From Chlamydiae bacterium RIFCSPLOWO2_12_FULL_45_20 (lineage in GTDB: Bacteria > Chlamydiota > Chlamydiia > Chlamydiales > SM23-39), in contig MGMD01000002.1 in NCBI GenBank assembly GCA_001796285.1, forward strand, positions 69,929-133,928: DNA of 64,000 bases, given 5' to 3'. Every line of letters begins with the position of its first letter. Within the stretch, counting starts at the first letter, position 1. The translations under genes were made by a program, and so were the position numbers. Under the pieces are notes generated by a model. That model had not been told where the DNA came from. It did no database searches and worked only from the letters and a program-made list of their open reading frames with translations. Below, piece after piece: positions 37,677 to 46,751 of the stretch.

Positions 37677-37889
37677 TTAGTGGGAAACGCTGGATGAGTT
37701 GCTCGCCGCAGCGCCAGCTGTAATCCCAACCACAACCCCAATGACAACAAGGGCGGCAAGACCGATGCCCCAAGCAAAATTACTTGCACTATAGCTCCCC
37801 GCTGCGGCTCCGTTGCCTTGGGTCTGAGCATACGCTCCATTGCTTGCGAGTAAAGCGGCTGCGGTTAAATAGATTGTGAATTTTTTCAT
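37677..37889 (-). CDS. Small exported membrane protein, first gene of the run
   Basis: A 70-residue protein with a textbook signal peptide (MKKFTIYLTAAALLASNGAYA, cut before QTQG), one Gly/Val/Ala-rich helix (WGIGLAALVVIGVVVGITAGAAA) and an SNSSSVSH tail. AAAAAGGAG precedes the ATG. It heads the minus-strand run 37889-36106, divergent from the V-ATPase operon across an AT-rich spacer. I know no family for it. The Gly-rich helix could be a pore-forming or oligomerising segment, but that is speculation. Confidence 0.65.
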   Translation of the reverse strand: MKKFTIYLTAAALLASNGAYAQTQGNGAAAGSYSASNFAWGIGLAALVVIGVVVGITAGAAASNSSSVSH

Positions 37890-38046
37890 TTTTTCTCCTT
37901 TTTTCTAAGACGGTATCTACAAAGTGCCATAATCCTACTTGTACACTGTTGTATAATTTTTTTTTATATTTTTTTTACTCTACGAAAAGATAGGAGCGAA
38001 AAAAGTTCAAGCCGTGTAACATACCGTGAAGAACTTGGGAGCCTCG
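37890..38046. promoter_or_regulatory. AT-rich divergent spacer
   Basis: 157 bases separate the small membrane-protein run from the V-ATPase operon. The spacer contains TATAAT at 37952-37957 and long T tracts (37957-37978), so it should hold promoters for both directions. I cannot assign -35 boxes with confidence. Confidence 0.4.
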
Positions 38047-38673
38047 ATGAAAGGATTGGAAACAGGAAAAGATAGGATTCAGAAAATTTGCGATACCCTT
38101 CGAAAAGAAACTCTCGAGCCTGCTAAGCAAGAGGCCCGCGAGATTGTGGAAAATGCTCATATCCAAGCGTCTGGCATTGTCGAAGAGGCTAAAACTAGAG
38201 CCGTTCTCCTGATCGAAGCTGCTGAAAAGGAAATGGAAGAGCGAAAAAGGGTCTTTCATGCATCGTTAAATCTCGCTTGCAGACAAGGGATCGAGGCCTT
38301 GAAACAGAAAATCGAAAGGGATCTTTTCAGCTCTGAGCTTTCTTCTCTTGTCCGCAAAGAAATGTCAGACCCAAAACTGATCGCAAACCTCATCAATAGC
38401 TTGGTGAAGACGATGGAAGAAGAGGGGATTGAAGAGGATTTTATCGCCTCCATCCCAAAAACCATAAGTCCCCGAATGATTAACGAGCTGCTTGCTAAAA
38501 AAGTTTTGGAACGCCTTGAACATCAGACTGTTGTTGGGTCTGATATCGCGGGAGGCGTGCGCATTCAGTTCAAAGAAAGGGAAATTACTATCGATATCTC
38601 GGACTTAGCGGTGCGCGAGTTGATTGCCCAATACATACGGAAAGACTTAAGAGATCTCCTATTTAACGTATAA
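38047..38673 (+). CDS. atpE: V-type ATP synthase subunit E
   Basis: A 208-residue peripheral-stalk subunit. A long helical N-terminal half (ARETVENAH-like coiled coil with EEAKTRAVLLIEAAEKEMEE) is followed by a compact C-terminal head ending IAQYIRKDLRDLLF. With the G/H-like subunits it links the V1 head to the membrane part. I start at ATG 38047, which has GGGAG six bases upstream. A GTG 21 bases earlier is possible. It opens the operon atpE-DUF2764-atpA-B-D-I-K, whose order matches C. trachomatis CT310-CT304. Confidence 0.9.
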   Translation: MKGLETGKDRIQKICDTLRKETLEPAKQEAREIVENAHIQASGIVEEAKTRAVLLIEAAEKEMEERKRVFHASLNLACRQGIEALKQKIERDLFSSELSSLVRKEMSDPKLIANLINSLVKTMEEEGIEEDFIASIPKTISPRMINELLAKKVLERLEHQTVVGSDIAGGVRIQFKEREITIDISDLAVRELIAQYIRKDLRDLLFNV

Positions 38674-38675
38674 AG

Positions 38676-39443
38676 ATGACGCAATATTATTTTCTCATTT
38701 CTGCTTTCCCCCCTTTAACATTAGAGGCAACACCCAGTCTTTCTTTTAAGGATCTTAAGGAGATGCTCCTCATGAACTTAACTCCAAGGGATTGGCGCCA
38801 CTTTGACCGACTTTTAAGGCCGATCGATCTTTACAATATCCGTGCGTTTTGGCTGGGAGCTCCGTTAGATGACCGTGGACAGTGGAAAGTAAAGGAATTG
38901 GAGGAAGAACTCTTGGTGAAACAAGATCTTCCTGAGTTTTTAATAGATTATCTAGACAGATATGAAACCACCGAGGATCGCCTCCGCTATTTTTCTTCTC
39001 TTTACTCATCACTTTATCGAGAGGCAGAGGAAACATTAGGCGGATTTTTACGAGAATATTATCGGTTTGAAAGAGAACTTTCCTTGATTCTTGTAGCTCT
39101 TAGGGCCAAAAAAACGAACAAGGATCTGATCCGCGAGATGCAGTTTGAAGACCCGTATGACCCTCTTGTAGCGTACATTTTAGCGCAAAAAGATGCCCTA
39201 GAATTTACCCCGCCTCGAGACTATGAAGAAGTAAAACTATTGTTTGACCTCTACAGCGAAGATCCAAAGGAGTTGAACCGTGCGATCTTAGAGGTTCGGT
39301 TTAAACACATAGTAGAAGTTGAACAGCCGCAAGATTTTAGTATCGATCGCGTTTTGGCTTACGCTGCTCGTTTGCTGATCGCAGAAACGTTAACCATGCA
39401 AAATGTTGAAAAGGGAATGGAGCAATTAAGGCAATATGAGTAA
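38676..39443 (+). CDS. V-ATPase operon protein, DUF2764 family
   Basis: A 255-residue protein found in bacterial V-ATPase operons of Chlamydiae and Bacteroidetes (CT309-like). It is almost all helical, starting YYFLISAFPPLTLEATPSLSF and containing the LTPRDWRHFDRLLRPIDLYNIRAFW block. Position between atpE and atpA, and the absence of a recognisable subunit C gene, suggest it is a divergent C/d-like central-stalk subunit. That is inference. It starts two bases after atpE and overlaps atpA by 8 bases. Confidence 0.85.
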   Translation: MTQYYFLISAFPPLTLEATPSLSFKDLKEMLLMNLTPRDWRHFDRLLRPIDLYNIRAFWLGAPLDDRGQWKVKELEEELLVKQDLPEFLIDYLDRYETTEDRLRYFSSLYSSLYREAEETLGGFLREYYRFERELSLILVALRAKKTNKDLIREMQFEDPYDPLVAYILAQKDALEFTPPRDYEEVKLLFDLYSEDPKELNRAILEVRFKHIVEVEQPQDFSIDRVLAYAARLLIAETLTMQNVEKGMEQLRQYE

Positions 39444-41196
39444 AAGCACAGGAATTGTCGTACAAGCTTTTGGAAACTTACTACATGTTCGCTTTGAAGG
39501 AGCGATTCGACAGGGTGAAGTGGCCCGGGTGATGCTCAAGGAAGGCGCGCTTCTTGCAGAAGTCATTGAAATTGCAGACAAGGAAGCAAAGGTACAGGTT
39601 TTTGAAGATACCCATGGGATCAAGCTGGGTACTTCTGTGTGCTTTGATGGTCATTTGTTAGAGGCAGAGTTAGGTCCGGGCCTTCTCACGATGATTTTCG
39701 ATGGTCTGCAAAATCCCTTAGAAAAGGTAGCTTTGGAAACGGGTGTTTATCTTTCAAGAGGTGTGTATCTTCCTCCATTAGACCGGGGCAAGCATTGGGA
39801 CTTTCAGTCTGTAGCCAAGGCTGGCGATATCCTTCAAAGAGGGGATGTGATTGGAACTGTGTTGGAGGGGAGGTTCCAACATAAAATCATGGTGCCTTTT
39901 TCTCAGATTGGGAAGGTTAAGATTACGCATGTCGCAAAATCAGGCGCATTTACCATTGACGCGGTTATAGCCTCTGGGGAAGGTGAAAAGGGCAATGTTC
40001 TCGAATTTACGATGTGCCAAAAGTGGCCTGTTAAAGCGCCTCTTATCGAGGGAAAGAAAGTACGTGCCTCTCAGATGATGGAGACGGGGCTGAGGATTTT
40101 GGATACGCAGTTTCCTGTTGTTAAGGGGGGGACGTTTTGCTCTCCAGGACCTTTTGGGGCGGGGAAAACTGTGATACAGCATCATCTATCTAAATACGCG
40201 GATGTCGATATTGTTGTGATTGTCGCTTGCGGTGAAAGGGCAGGAGAAGTGGTGGAAGTTCTGAGGACGTTTCCCCAGTTGATCGATCCACATACGAATG
40301 AGTCTTTAATGAAGCGAACCGTGATGATCTGCAATACCTCTTCGATGCCAGTAGCGGCTCGAGAGGCGTCTGTATATATGGGCGCTGCGATTGCTGAATA
40401 TTATCGGCAGATGGGTTTCGACGTCTTACTACTCGCAGATTCTACTTCTCGATGGGCGCAGGCTATGCGCGAGATGTCGGGCCGGTTGGAAGAAATTCCA
40501 GGGGAGGAGGCTTTTCCCGCCTATCTGGCTTCGAGGATTTCAGCGTTTTATGAACGTTCTGGTGTCATCGAGCTCAAAGATGGAGGAAAAGGCTCGTTAA
40601 CAATTGGCGGAAGCGTGTCACCCGCTGGAGGGAATTTTGAGGAGCCTGTGACCCAAGCCTCGCTTTCGATTGTGGGAGCTTTCCATGGGCTTTCCCGTAC
40701 GCGCTCAGATGCGCGGAGGTACCCTGCTATCGATCCGCTGATTTCCTGGACAAAATATCTAGGAGAAGTAAGTGGTGAGCTCAGTCGCAGGCTTCCTAAA
40801 TGGAAGGAGAAGGTGGAAGTAGCCTCCAAAATTCTTCGGAAAGGGGATGAGATCGGCAAGCGCATGGAGGTAGTGGGCGAAGAAGGGGTAGCTATGGAAG
40901 ACATGATCCTCTATTTAAAGTCAGAGCTCTATGAGTTTTCTTACCTCCAGCAGAATGCCTTTGATAAAGAAGATGCCTACTGTTCTCTTGAAAGGCAGAT
41001 CGAGATGTTTCGCCTCATCCAGAAGGTTTTTGAAGGCAAATTTCTCTTTGATGCCCATGATGCAGCGAGGAGCTTTTTTCTCACTCTACAGAATGAACTG
41101 AAAAATATTAACTTTTTGCCTTTCCATACGCAAAAATATCATGATGCAATAGCGGCTGTAGAAACAAAACTTAAACCTATGGATGTCCTCTTATGA
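39436..41196 (+). CDS. atpA: V-type ATP synthase catalytic subunit A
   Basis: The 586-residue catalytic subunit. The P-loop GPFGAGKT lies near residue 240, and the catalytic Glu region and Walker B ([29 protein letters not shown]) follow. The non-homologous insertion that separates V-type A from F-type beta subunits is present (residues ~115-190). Coupling by overlap to DUF2764 and atpB argues for stoichiometric expression. Confidence 0.97.
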   Translation: MSKSTGIVVQAFGNLLHVRFEGAIRQGEVARVMLKEGALLAEVIEIADKEAKVQVFEDTHGIKLGTSVCFDGHLLEAELGPGLLTMIFDGLQNPLEKVALETGVYLSRGVYLPPLDRGKHWDFQSVAKAGDILQRGDVIGTVLEGRFQHKIMVPFSQIGKVKITHVAKSGAFTIDAVIASGEGEKGNVLEFTMCQKWPVKAPLIEGKKVRASQMMETGLRILDTQFPVVKGGTFCSPGPFGAGKTVIQHHLSKYADVDIVVIVACGERAGEVVEVLRTFPQLIDPHTNESLMKRTVMICNTSSMPVAAREASVYMGAAIAEYYRQMGFDVLLLADSTSRWAQAMREMSGRLEEIPGEEAFPAYLASRISAFYERSGVIELKDGGKGSLTIGGSVSPAGGNFEEPVTQASLSIVGAFHGLSRTRSDARRYPAIDPLISWTKYLGEVSGELSRRLPKWKEKVEVASKILRKGDEIGKRMEVVGEEGVAMEDMILYLKSELYEFSYLQQNAFDKEDAYCSLERQIEMFRLIQKVFEGKFLFDAHDAARSFFLTLQNELKNINFLPFHTQKYHDAIAAVETKLKPMDVLL

Positions 41197-42500
41197 GAAA
41201 AGCTTACGATCGCATTGTCGATATGCGGGGAAACTTAATTTCGGTTGAGGCGGAGGGAGTTTCTCTTGGGGAAGTTGCGCGCGTGGAAAAGCGAAATGGA
41301 ACGACGACCCTTGCCTCTGTGCTCCGTTTTGATGAGGGCCTTGTGACCCTCCAAGTCTTTGAAGATACGAGGGGGATTTCAACGGGGGATCAGGTGATTT
41401 TTTTAAATAGGCAAATTCGGGCCACGTTTTCTGACACTCTTCTTGGCAGGCGGCTAAGTGGAGCTGGGGAGCCCATTGACGGAGGTCCTGAGATCCTTGG
41501 AGAGGAGGTGAATATTGGCCAGCCCTCTTTCAATCCAACCAAAAGGGTGATTCCGAGAGAACTCGTCAGGACCAATATCCCCATGATCGATGTCTTTAAC
41601 TGTCTCGTTAAGTCTCAGAAGATCCCCATTTTTTCCGTTGCAGGAGAACCTTATAATCCACTTCTCATGCGGATTGCGAACCAAACAGATGCAGACGTTG
41701 TGGTCATTGCAGGTATGGGGCTCCGTTTTGACGACTATCAGGCTTTCATCGAGAATGCTGAAAGGGCAGGTTCGATCGAGCGCACTGTGATGTTCATCCA
41801 TCAGGCGACAGATCCGGCAGTAGAGTGCGTTCTAGTGCCTGATATGGCTTTATCTGTAGCGGAAAAATTCGCTCTTGAGGGGAAAGATGTGCTTGTTCTT
41901 TTTACGGATATGACGGCGTTTGCTGATGCGTTGAAAGAGATTGCCATCACCATGGATCAGATTCCGTCCAACCGGGGTTACCCGGGGTCTCTCTATTCCG
42001 ATTTGGCCGCAAGATATGAAAAGGCAGTGGACATCGATGGGGCGGGCTCCATTACCATCCTTTCCGTTACGACTATGCCTGGAGGGGATGTAACCCACCC
42101 GATTCCAGATAACACTGGATATATCACAGAAGGGCAATTTTACCTCCATGGTGGAGCCATAGATCCTTTTGGTTCCCTTTCGAGATTAAAACAGCAGGTC
42201 ATTGGAAAAGTGACGAGAGAAGACCATGGAGAACTGGCAAATACTATGATTCGTCTTTATGCGGACTCGAAACAAGCCCGGGAACGGCAAGGAATGGGCT
42301 TTCGCCTGTCCAGGTGGGATGAAAAACTCCTTCGCTATTCGTTTTTTTTTGAAGAAAGGATGATGAATTTGCAGGTGAACCTTCGTCTTGAAGAGGCATT
42401 GGATTTGGGTTGGCTCACCCTTGCGGAGTGCTTTGAGCTGGAAGAAATTGGGGTGAAAAAGCAGATCGCGGATAAATATTGGCCGAAGGAGTCCCATTGA
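41193..42500 (+). CDS. atpB: V-type ATP synthase non-catalytic subunit B
   Basis: The 435-residue regulatory nucleotide-site subunit. The P-loop position is replaced by [13 protein letters not shown] near residue 149, as expected for [19 protein letters not shown] and [15 protein letters not shown] follow, along with [30 protein letters not shown]. It overlaps atpA by four bases and atpD by four. Confidence 0.97.
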   Translation: MRKAYDRIVDMRGNLISVEAEGVSLGEVARVEKRNGTTTLASVLRFDEGLVTLQVFEDTRGISTGDQVIFLNRQIRATFSDTLLGRRLSGAGEPIDGGPEILGEEVNIGQPSFNPTKRVIPRELVRTNIPMIDVFNCLVKSQKIPIFSVAGEPYNPLLMRIANQTDADVVVIAGMGLRFDDYQAFIENAERAGSIERTVMFIHQATDPAVECVLVPDMALSVAEKFALEGKDVLVLFTDMTAFADALKEIAITMDQIPSNRGYPGSLYSDLAARYEKAVDIDGAGSITILSVTTMPGGDVTHPIPDNTGYITEGQFYLHGGAIDPFGSLSRLKQQVIGKVTREDHGELANTMIRLYADSKQARERQGMGFRLSRWDEKLLRYSFFFEERMMNLQVNLRLEEALDLGWLTLAECFELEEIGVKKQIADKYWPKESH

Positions 42501-43099
42501 CGCTCAAACTGACAAAGAATGAGCTTCGGTCCCAACAAACGCGCTTTGTGCAATTTTTGCGTTATCTTCCCACCTTGCAGCTAAAAAAAGCGATGCTTCA
42601 GTTTGAAGTGGGGATGGCTGCAGCGGAAATCCAAAGCCTTACAGAAGAATGGAGAACAGCTTGGGTTCGTGTGGAGGGTTTTTCTCCTTTTTTATTGGAA
42701 AAGGTGACTGTTAATCTCGTGGAATATGCGGATGTTCTGCATGTAAAGAAGAGCTATGAAAATATTGCAGGGGTGGAGATCCCCATTTTTCAAAAGGTCG
42801 TTTTTCGAGAGCCTGAATATTTTCTTTTTGACACGCCTCCTTGGACAGAAGGGGCGAGTGCGTTCTTAAGAGAACTCGTTACAGCGCGAGAAAAAATGAA
42901 CGTTGCGGAAGAGAAAAAAAGATCGCTAGAAAAAGAGCTAAGAGAGGTTTCGATTCGTGTGAATCTTTTTGAAAAAGTGCTGATTCCAAGGGCGCAGGAA
43001 AATATCAAGAAGATCAAGATTTTTTTGGGAGATCAACAGCTTTCTGCAGTGGCTCAAGCAAAAGTGGCAAAGAAAAAAATCTTTTTACGAGGGGCTTAA
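42497..43099 (+). CDS. atpD: V-type ATP synthase subunit D
   Basis: A 200-residue central-rotor subunit made of two long helices. The family signature is the N-terminal [29 protein letters not shown] and the C-terminal [27 protein letters not shown] place the start at TTG 42497, which overlaps the atpB stop (TTGA) and has AAGGAG five bases upstream. The TTG at 42479 lacks a ribosome site. A rare start in a coupled operon gene may tune its lower stoichiometry. Confidence 0.92.
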   Translation: MTLKLTKNELRSQQTRFVQFLRYLPTLQLKKAMLQFEVGMAAAEIQSLTEEWRTAWVRVEGFSPFLLEKVTVNLVEYADVLHVKKSYENIAGVEIPIFQKVVFREPEYFLFDTPPWTEGASAFLRELVTAREKMNVAEEKKRSLEKELREVSIRVNLFEKVLIPRAQENIKKIKIFLGDQQLSAVAQAKVAKKKIFLRGA

Positions 43100-43102
43100 A
43101 AG

Positions 43103-45022
43103 ATGATCGTTCAGCTGCATAAATATCTCCTCTTAGGCCCTAAAAAAGAGATGGATCGTTTTTTTGCTCTGGCCCAGCGGGCAGGCTTTATGGAGTTTAT
43201 AGGGCTTTCACACAAAAAAGCTTTGGACATGCCAAAAGATGCCAAAACGATTCTTTCAGCGATCAAAATTGCCCGTATGCACACTACTTCTTCCAGCGAA
43301 TCTTATGAAACAACCCTTCATCCTCTGGCTCTTTCTCAGCAAATCGTTCAGTGGAATGAAGAACTGGAAAGACTTATAGAGGAAAAAAGGGTACTTCAGG
43401 CAGAAATTGCCAGGATTGCTGCGTTTGGAAATTTTTCCAAGCAGGATATTGAGACTATTTATCGTGAGGGGAAGCGGGTGATGCAGTTTTTCTGCATGAA
43501 GAGCGATCTTATGCAAAAAATGCCTCTTCCACCAGAGGTGATTTACATAGGAAGAGAATATGATCTTGCCTACTTTCTCTCGATCGCCAAAGAGCCGATG
43601 AAATATCCTAAAATGATCGAAATCCTTATTGACCGCCCCGTGGGTGAGCTGCGGGAGAGGCTGAAGAGCTGCGATCAAGAGATTCTTCACGTCGAAAAAG
43701 AGATTCATGAAAGCGCCAGTGCTTTACCCTATCTACAGAACGGCCTTCTCGATGATCTCAATGCATATGACTTAAATCTCGCTAAGCACGATGCGTCAAG
43801 CCCTCTCGATGATCTTTTTGCTATTGAAGCGTGGGTGCCAAAGACGAAACTCAAATCCCTGCAAGGTTTGCTCAGCCGCCTCGATATTCACGCAGAAGAG
43901 ATCGCGATTGAAAAAAAAGATAAGATTCCGACGTGCCAAGAAAATAAGGGCGTGGGCAAATTAGGAGAGGATCTTGTCCATGTCTACGATACCCCTGCTT
44001 GGACGGATAAGGATCCCTCTTTATGGGTTCTTGTTTTTTTTGCCCTCTTTTTTTCCATGATTATCGCGGATGCAGGATATGGACTGATCTATTTATTGAT
44101 CGGGCTTTTTTTAAAGTGGAAAATGAAACGGGCTGGGGGGGCTATTAGACGCTTCATCAAGCTGATTTTGATTCTTTCGACGTGCTGTATTGTTTGGGGA
44201 GTTATGACAGCGTCTTTTTTTGGCATGGAAATAGGGCCCAATAATCCCTATCGAAGATTTTCTTTTCTCCATTATTTAGCCACGCAAAAAGCGGAGTATC
44301 ACTTAGAGAAAAAAGATGATGTGTACCAAGAATACGTCGCGCGGTTTCCTAAGGCAGCTGAAGCCAAAAATGGACATGCGTTTCTCGTCAATACGGAACA
44401 CACTGTTGATGGGAAAGTGGTTTATGAGGGGCTGTCCGATTTTTATGACAGTATTTTGCTTGAACTGTCCCTTTTTGTTGGGATGGTTCACATTTCGCTG
44501 TCTTTTTGTCGGTATATGGCGCGTAACTGGACGGGGATTGGCTGGATCTTATTCATGGTAGGCGGGTATCTCTACTTCCCTTCTTTTTTGGAGGCCACTT
44601 CATTGTTAAATTTTTTGGGAGTGATCTCCAAGCCGGCCGCATATTTTGTAGGACCACAGCTTCTTTATGGCGGTTTGATTGTTGTTTTTGTGATTTCGCT
44701 TTTGATGAAAAAAAAGTGGGGCTCGCTCCATGAACTGACCAATGCAATCCAAGTCTTTGCAGATGTTCTTTCTTATTTACGTCTTTATGCTCTTGCCCTG
44801 GCTGGGATGATTATGGCATCGACGTTTAATGATTTAGGGATCAGTGTGGGGATGCTTGGAGGATTTTTTATCATTCTATCTGGACATCTTACCACTCTGA
44901 CCCTTGCAGTGATGTCAGGGGCAATCCATGGTTTGCGTCTGAATTTTTTAGAATGGTACCACTATAGTTTTGAAGGTGGAGGGCATCTTTTTAACCCTTT
45001 ACGTATTCGCAAAGTTAAATAG
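43103..45022 (+). CDS. atpI: V-type ATP synthase membrane subunit I (a-subunit)
   Basis: A 639-residue membrane stator subunit. The N-terminal ~300 residues are cytoplasmic and helical. From about residue 305 there are seven or so membrane spans (FFALFFSMIIADAGYGLIYLLIG onward). The essential Arg of the ion half-channels lies in the second-to-last region, probably in DVLSYLRLYALALAGM. The C-terminal HGLRLNFLEWYHYSFEGGGHLFNP motif is conserved in the family. Confidence 0.95.
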   Translation: MIVQLHKYLLLGPKKEMDRFFALAQRAGFMEFIGLSHKKALDMPKDAKTILSAIKIARMHTTSSSESYETTLHPLALSQQIVQWNEELERLIEEKRVLQAEIARIAAFGNFSKQDIETIYREGKRVMQFFCMKSDLMQKMPLPPEVIYIGREYDLAYFLSIAKEPMKYPKMIEILIDRPVGELRERLKSCDQEILHVEKEIHESASALPYLQNGLLDDLNAYDLNLAKHDASSPLDDLFAIEAWVPKTKLKSLQGLLSRLDIHAEEIAIEKKDKIPTCQENKGVGKLGEDLVHVYDTPAWTDKDPSLWVLVFFALFFSMIIADAGYGLIYLLIGLFLKWKMKRAGGAIRRFIKLILILSTCCIVWGVMTASFFGMEIGPNNPYRRFSFLHYLATQKAEYHLEKKDDVYQEYVARFPKAAEAKNGHAFLVNTEHTVDGKVVYEGLSDFYDSILLELSLFVGMVHISLSFCRYMARNWTGIGWILFMVGGYLYFPSFLEATSLLNFLGVISKPAAYFVGPQLLYGGLIVVFVISLLMKKKWGSLHELTNAIQVFADVLSYLRLYALALAGMIMASTFNDLGISVGMLGGFFIILSGHLTTLTLAVMSGAIHGLRLNFLEWYHYSFEGGGHLFNPLRIRKVK

Positions 45023-45037
45023 GAGATAGAAAACACT

Positions 45038-45460
45038 ATGGATTATGAAATGATTGGACCTGCCATTGTGATGGGACTGGGGTGTTTAGGCAGCTCCATC
45101 GGCTGTGGCATTGCCGGGATGGCCTCTCATGCTGTGATGACACGCGTTGATGAAGGGCATGGTAAATTCATCGCGCTCTCTGCGATTCCCTCTTCTCAGT
45201 CGATTTATGGCTTTATCTTAATGATTGTCATGCGGGGGGCGATTCGAGCAGGTACGCTCGCACCCTTGAGCGGAGTGGGTATCGGCCTTTTTGTGGGGCT
45301 GGCGATTATGACTTCTTCAATCTTTCAAGGAAAATGCGCTGTCACCGCTATTCAAGCTTCGGCCAAGCAGCCGGCGGTCTATGGGAAGACCATCGCTGCC
45401 CTTGGAATTGTTGAGTCTTTTGCGCTTTTTGCCTTTGTTTTTGCCCTACTTCTCATGTAA
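45038..45460 (+). CDS. atpK: V-type ATP synthase rotor-ring subunit K (proteolipid)
   Basis: A 140-residue, four-helix c-ring subunit. The ion-binding Glu is E126 in LGIVESFALF. The first hairpin lacks a second carboxylate and has S53-Q54 in PSSQSIYG. Q97 in IFQGK completes the set matching the Na+ ligands of Enterococcus hirae NtpK (T64, Q65, Q110, E139), so Na+ coupling is plausible. It is the last gene of the operon, followed by a strong terminator. Confidence 0.95.
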   Translation: MDYEMIGPAIVMGLGCLGSSIGCGIAGMASHAVMTRVDEGHGKFIALSAIPSSQSIYGFILMIVMRGAIRAGTLAPLSGVGIGLFVGLAIMTSSIFQGKCAVTAIQASAKQPAVYGKTIAALGIVESFALFAFVFALLLM

Positions 45461-45466
45461 TGCTAA

Positions 45467-45494
45467 AAGCCCCTCCTTTCTAGGGGCTTCTTTT
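45467..45494. terminator. Terminator after atpK, shared by converging genes
   Basis: AAGCCCCT (45467-45474) pairs with AGGGGCTT (45482-45489), followed by TCTTTTG. On the minus strand the same stem is followed by TTAGC after CTTTT, so it can serve both directions. The stop of the convergent kinase gene lies inside the stem. Confidence 0.8.
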
Positions 45495-46751
45495 GTTGCA
45501 ATACTTGATGACTGGGTTGTCTACTAGCCCTTTTCCCTCGATCACTATATCAATAGGCCACTGGATGCAGATTGGCCTTTTGGTAATGGTTGTTTGAAGC
45601 CACGGATCATAAAGCGTAAAGAGGTAAGGCTTCCGCTGGCGAGGCAGGTGATAGCAGGGGGTTAGACGATATAGTGAAATATCATGTAGGACCCGTTGCG
45701 CTGCGTCTTCTACTCGCAGGAAGAGGTGTGTACACTGCGGGTGTACCCCTAAGGAGAACAGGACATCACGTCTTCCTTTAGTGAAAAATGGATGGTTAAG
45801 CGCTTGTTCAGCCGTTATTCTTTTTGCAGGATTGAATTGTAGCATCTTTTGGAGAAGATCATGGAAATCCTCGGCTTGGTTGCTGTTGTTGGGAAAAGCT
45901 TGGAGAGATTTGTGAATGGCTTCCGTTATTCTCTTTGTCAATTGCTGGAATGGCGCGTGTGATTTTTGGTCTGGGCAACTTTTCTGTAACAGTTGAATGG
46001 GCTTCCTAAATTCTTTTGGTATTGCATCGTAATCGAATGGGTCGACCAGGCTATAATACTGATCCAAAAACTGTTGTAAGTCTTTTTGATCTTTCGTACG
46101 GTTGGTATCTGTGGGGCTATCGTAATAGGGAAAGAGAGGTTTTCCTGCAAGCAATTCGTAGAGAGTACACGCCAAGGCCCATATATCTGCAGCCTTAGTT
46201 AGCGGAATCTGCTCGAGCACTACCTCCGGCGGCCGATAGGGACGGGTATAGCAGCAGGAATGTTCTTTGACCTGCCCTTTATCGTTTAGAAGCTTTGCAA
46301 AGCCCCAGTCAAGGAGGGAAACCGCGCAGTTTCGGATGGCACAGTTACCCGGTTTAATATCTAGATGAAGGAAGGGAGAACAGTAGAGCGTCTCGAAAAG
46401 CTGTCGGGCAATGAGTCGCATTACATCAAGGGACGGAGGTTGCTGTGGTCGCACATATCGCGTATATAAGTCTACCCCTTCATTTGTTTGCCAAGATATA
46501 GATCTTCTTCTCTCATGCAGGCTATCAATCTGCTGAGGCACATGAGGAACTTGCGACTGGTTTAAGAAGCATAGATAGGCTAGCTCTCTTTGAGCCTGTG
46601 TACGTTTTTTCTCGTCTTGTGTATATTGAATTTTACAAACAAGCCCTGACCGAGGGACATTATAGACTATTCCATATGCGCCACGATTGAGCTCTGAACC
46701 CAGTTTCCCCCATGCGTCAATCTTAGCCTGAAAAGCGACCGTGCTCGTCAT
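45480..46751 (-). CDS. Serine/threonine kinase, divergent paralogue 1 (DWG type)
   Basis: A 423-residue eukaryote-like kinase. Readable motifs are the glycine loop NRGAYGIVY (22-30), ATP lysine K40, catalytic loop HLDIKPGN (129-136, Leu for Arg in HRD), DWG at 148-150 instead of DFG, the YRPPEV activation-segment end and DIWALACTLYELLAG. The C-terminal ~100 residues align weakly with the extra domain of the other three kinases (CYHLPRQRKPYLFTLYD versus CFHLKKSSKPFHIRL). Its start overlaps the stop of the next kinase gene (ATGA), so it is co-transcribed with it and has no promoter of its own. No membrane helix is present. Confidence 0.85.
   Translation of the reverse strand: MTSTVAFQAKIDAWGKLGSELNRGAYGIVYNVPRSGLVCKIQYTQDEKKRTQAQRELAYLCFLNQSQVPHVPQQIDSLHERRRSISWQTNEGVDLYTRYVRPQQPPSLDVMRLIARQLFETLYCSPFLHLDIKPGNCAIRNCAVSLLDWGFAKLLNDKGQVKEHSCCYTRPYRPPEVVLEQIPLTKAADIWALACTLYELLAGKPLFPYYDSPTDTNRTKDQKDLQQFLDQYYSLVDPFDYDAIPKEFRKPIQLLQKSCPDQKSHAPFQQLTKRITEAIHKSLQAFPNNSNQAEDFHDLLQKMLQFNPAKRITAEQALNHPFFTKGRRDVLFSLGVHPQCTHLFLRVEDAAQRVLHDISLYRLTPCYHLPRQRKPYLFTLYDPWLQTTITKRPICIQWPIDIVIEGKGLVDNPVIKYCNKRSP

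Noticed and set aside
37655-37840. Longer N-terminus for the small membrane protein at 37406-37654
   Set aside because: The extension lies over the neighbouring small gene, has no ribosome site and would bury a proper signal peptide inside the protein.
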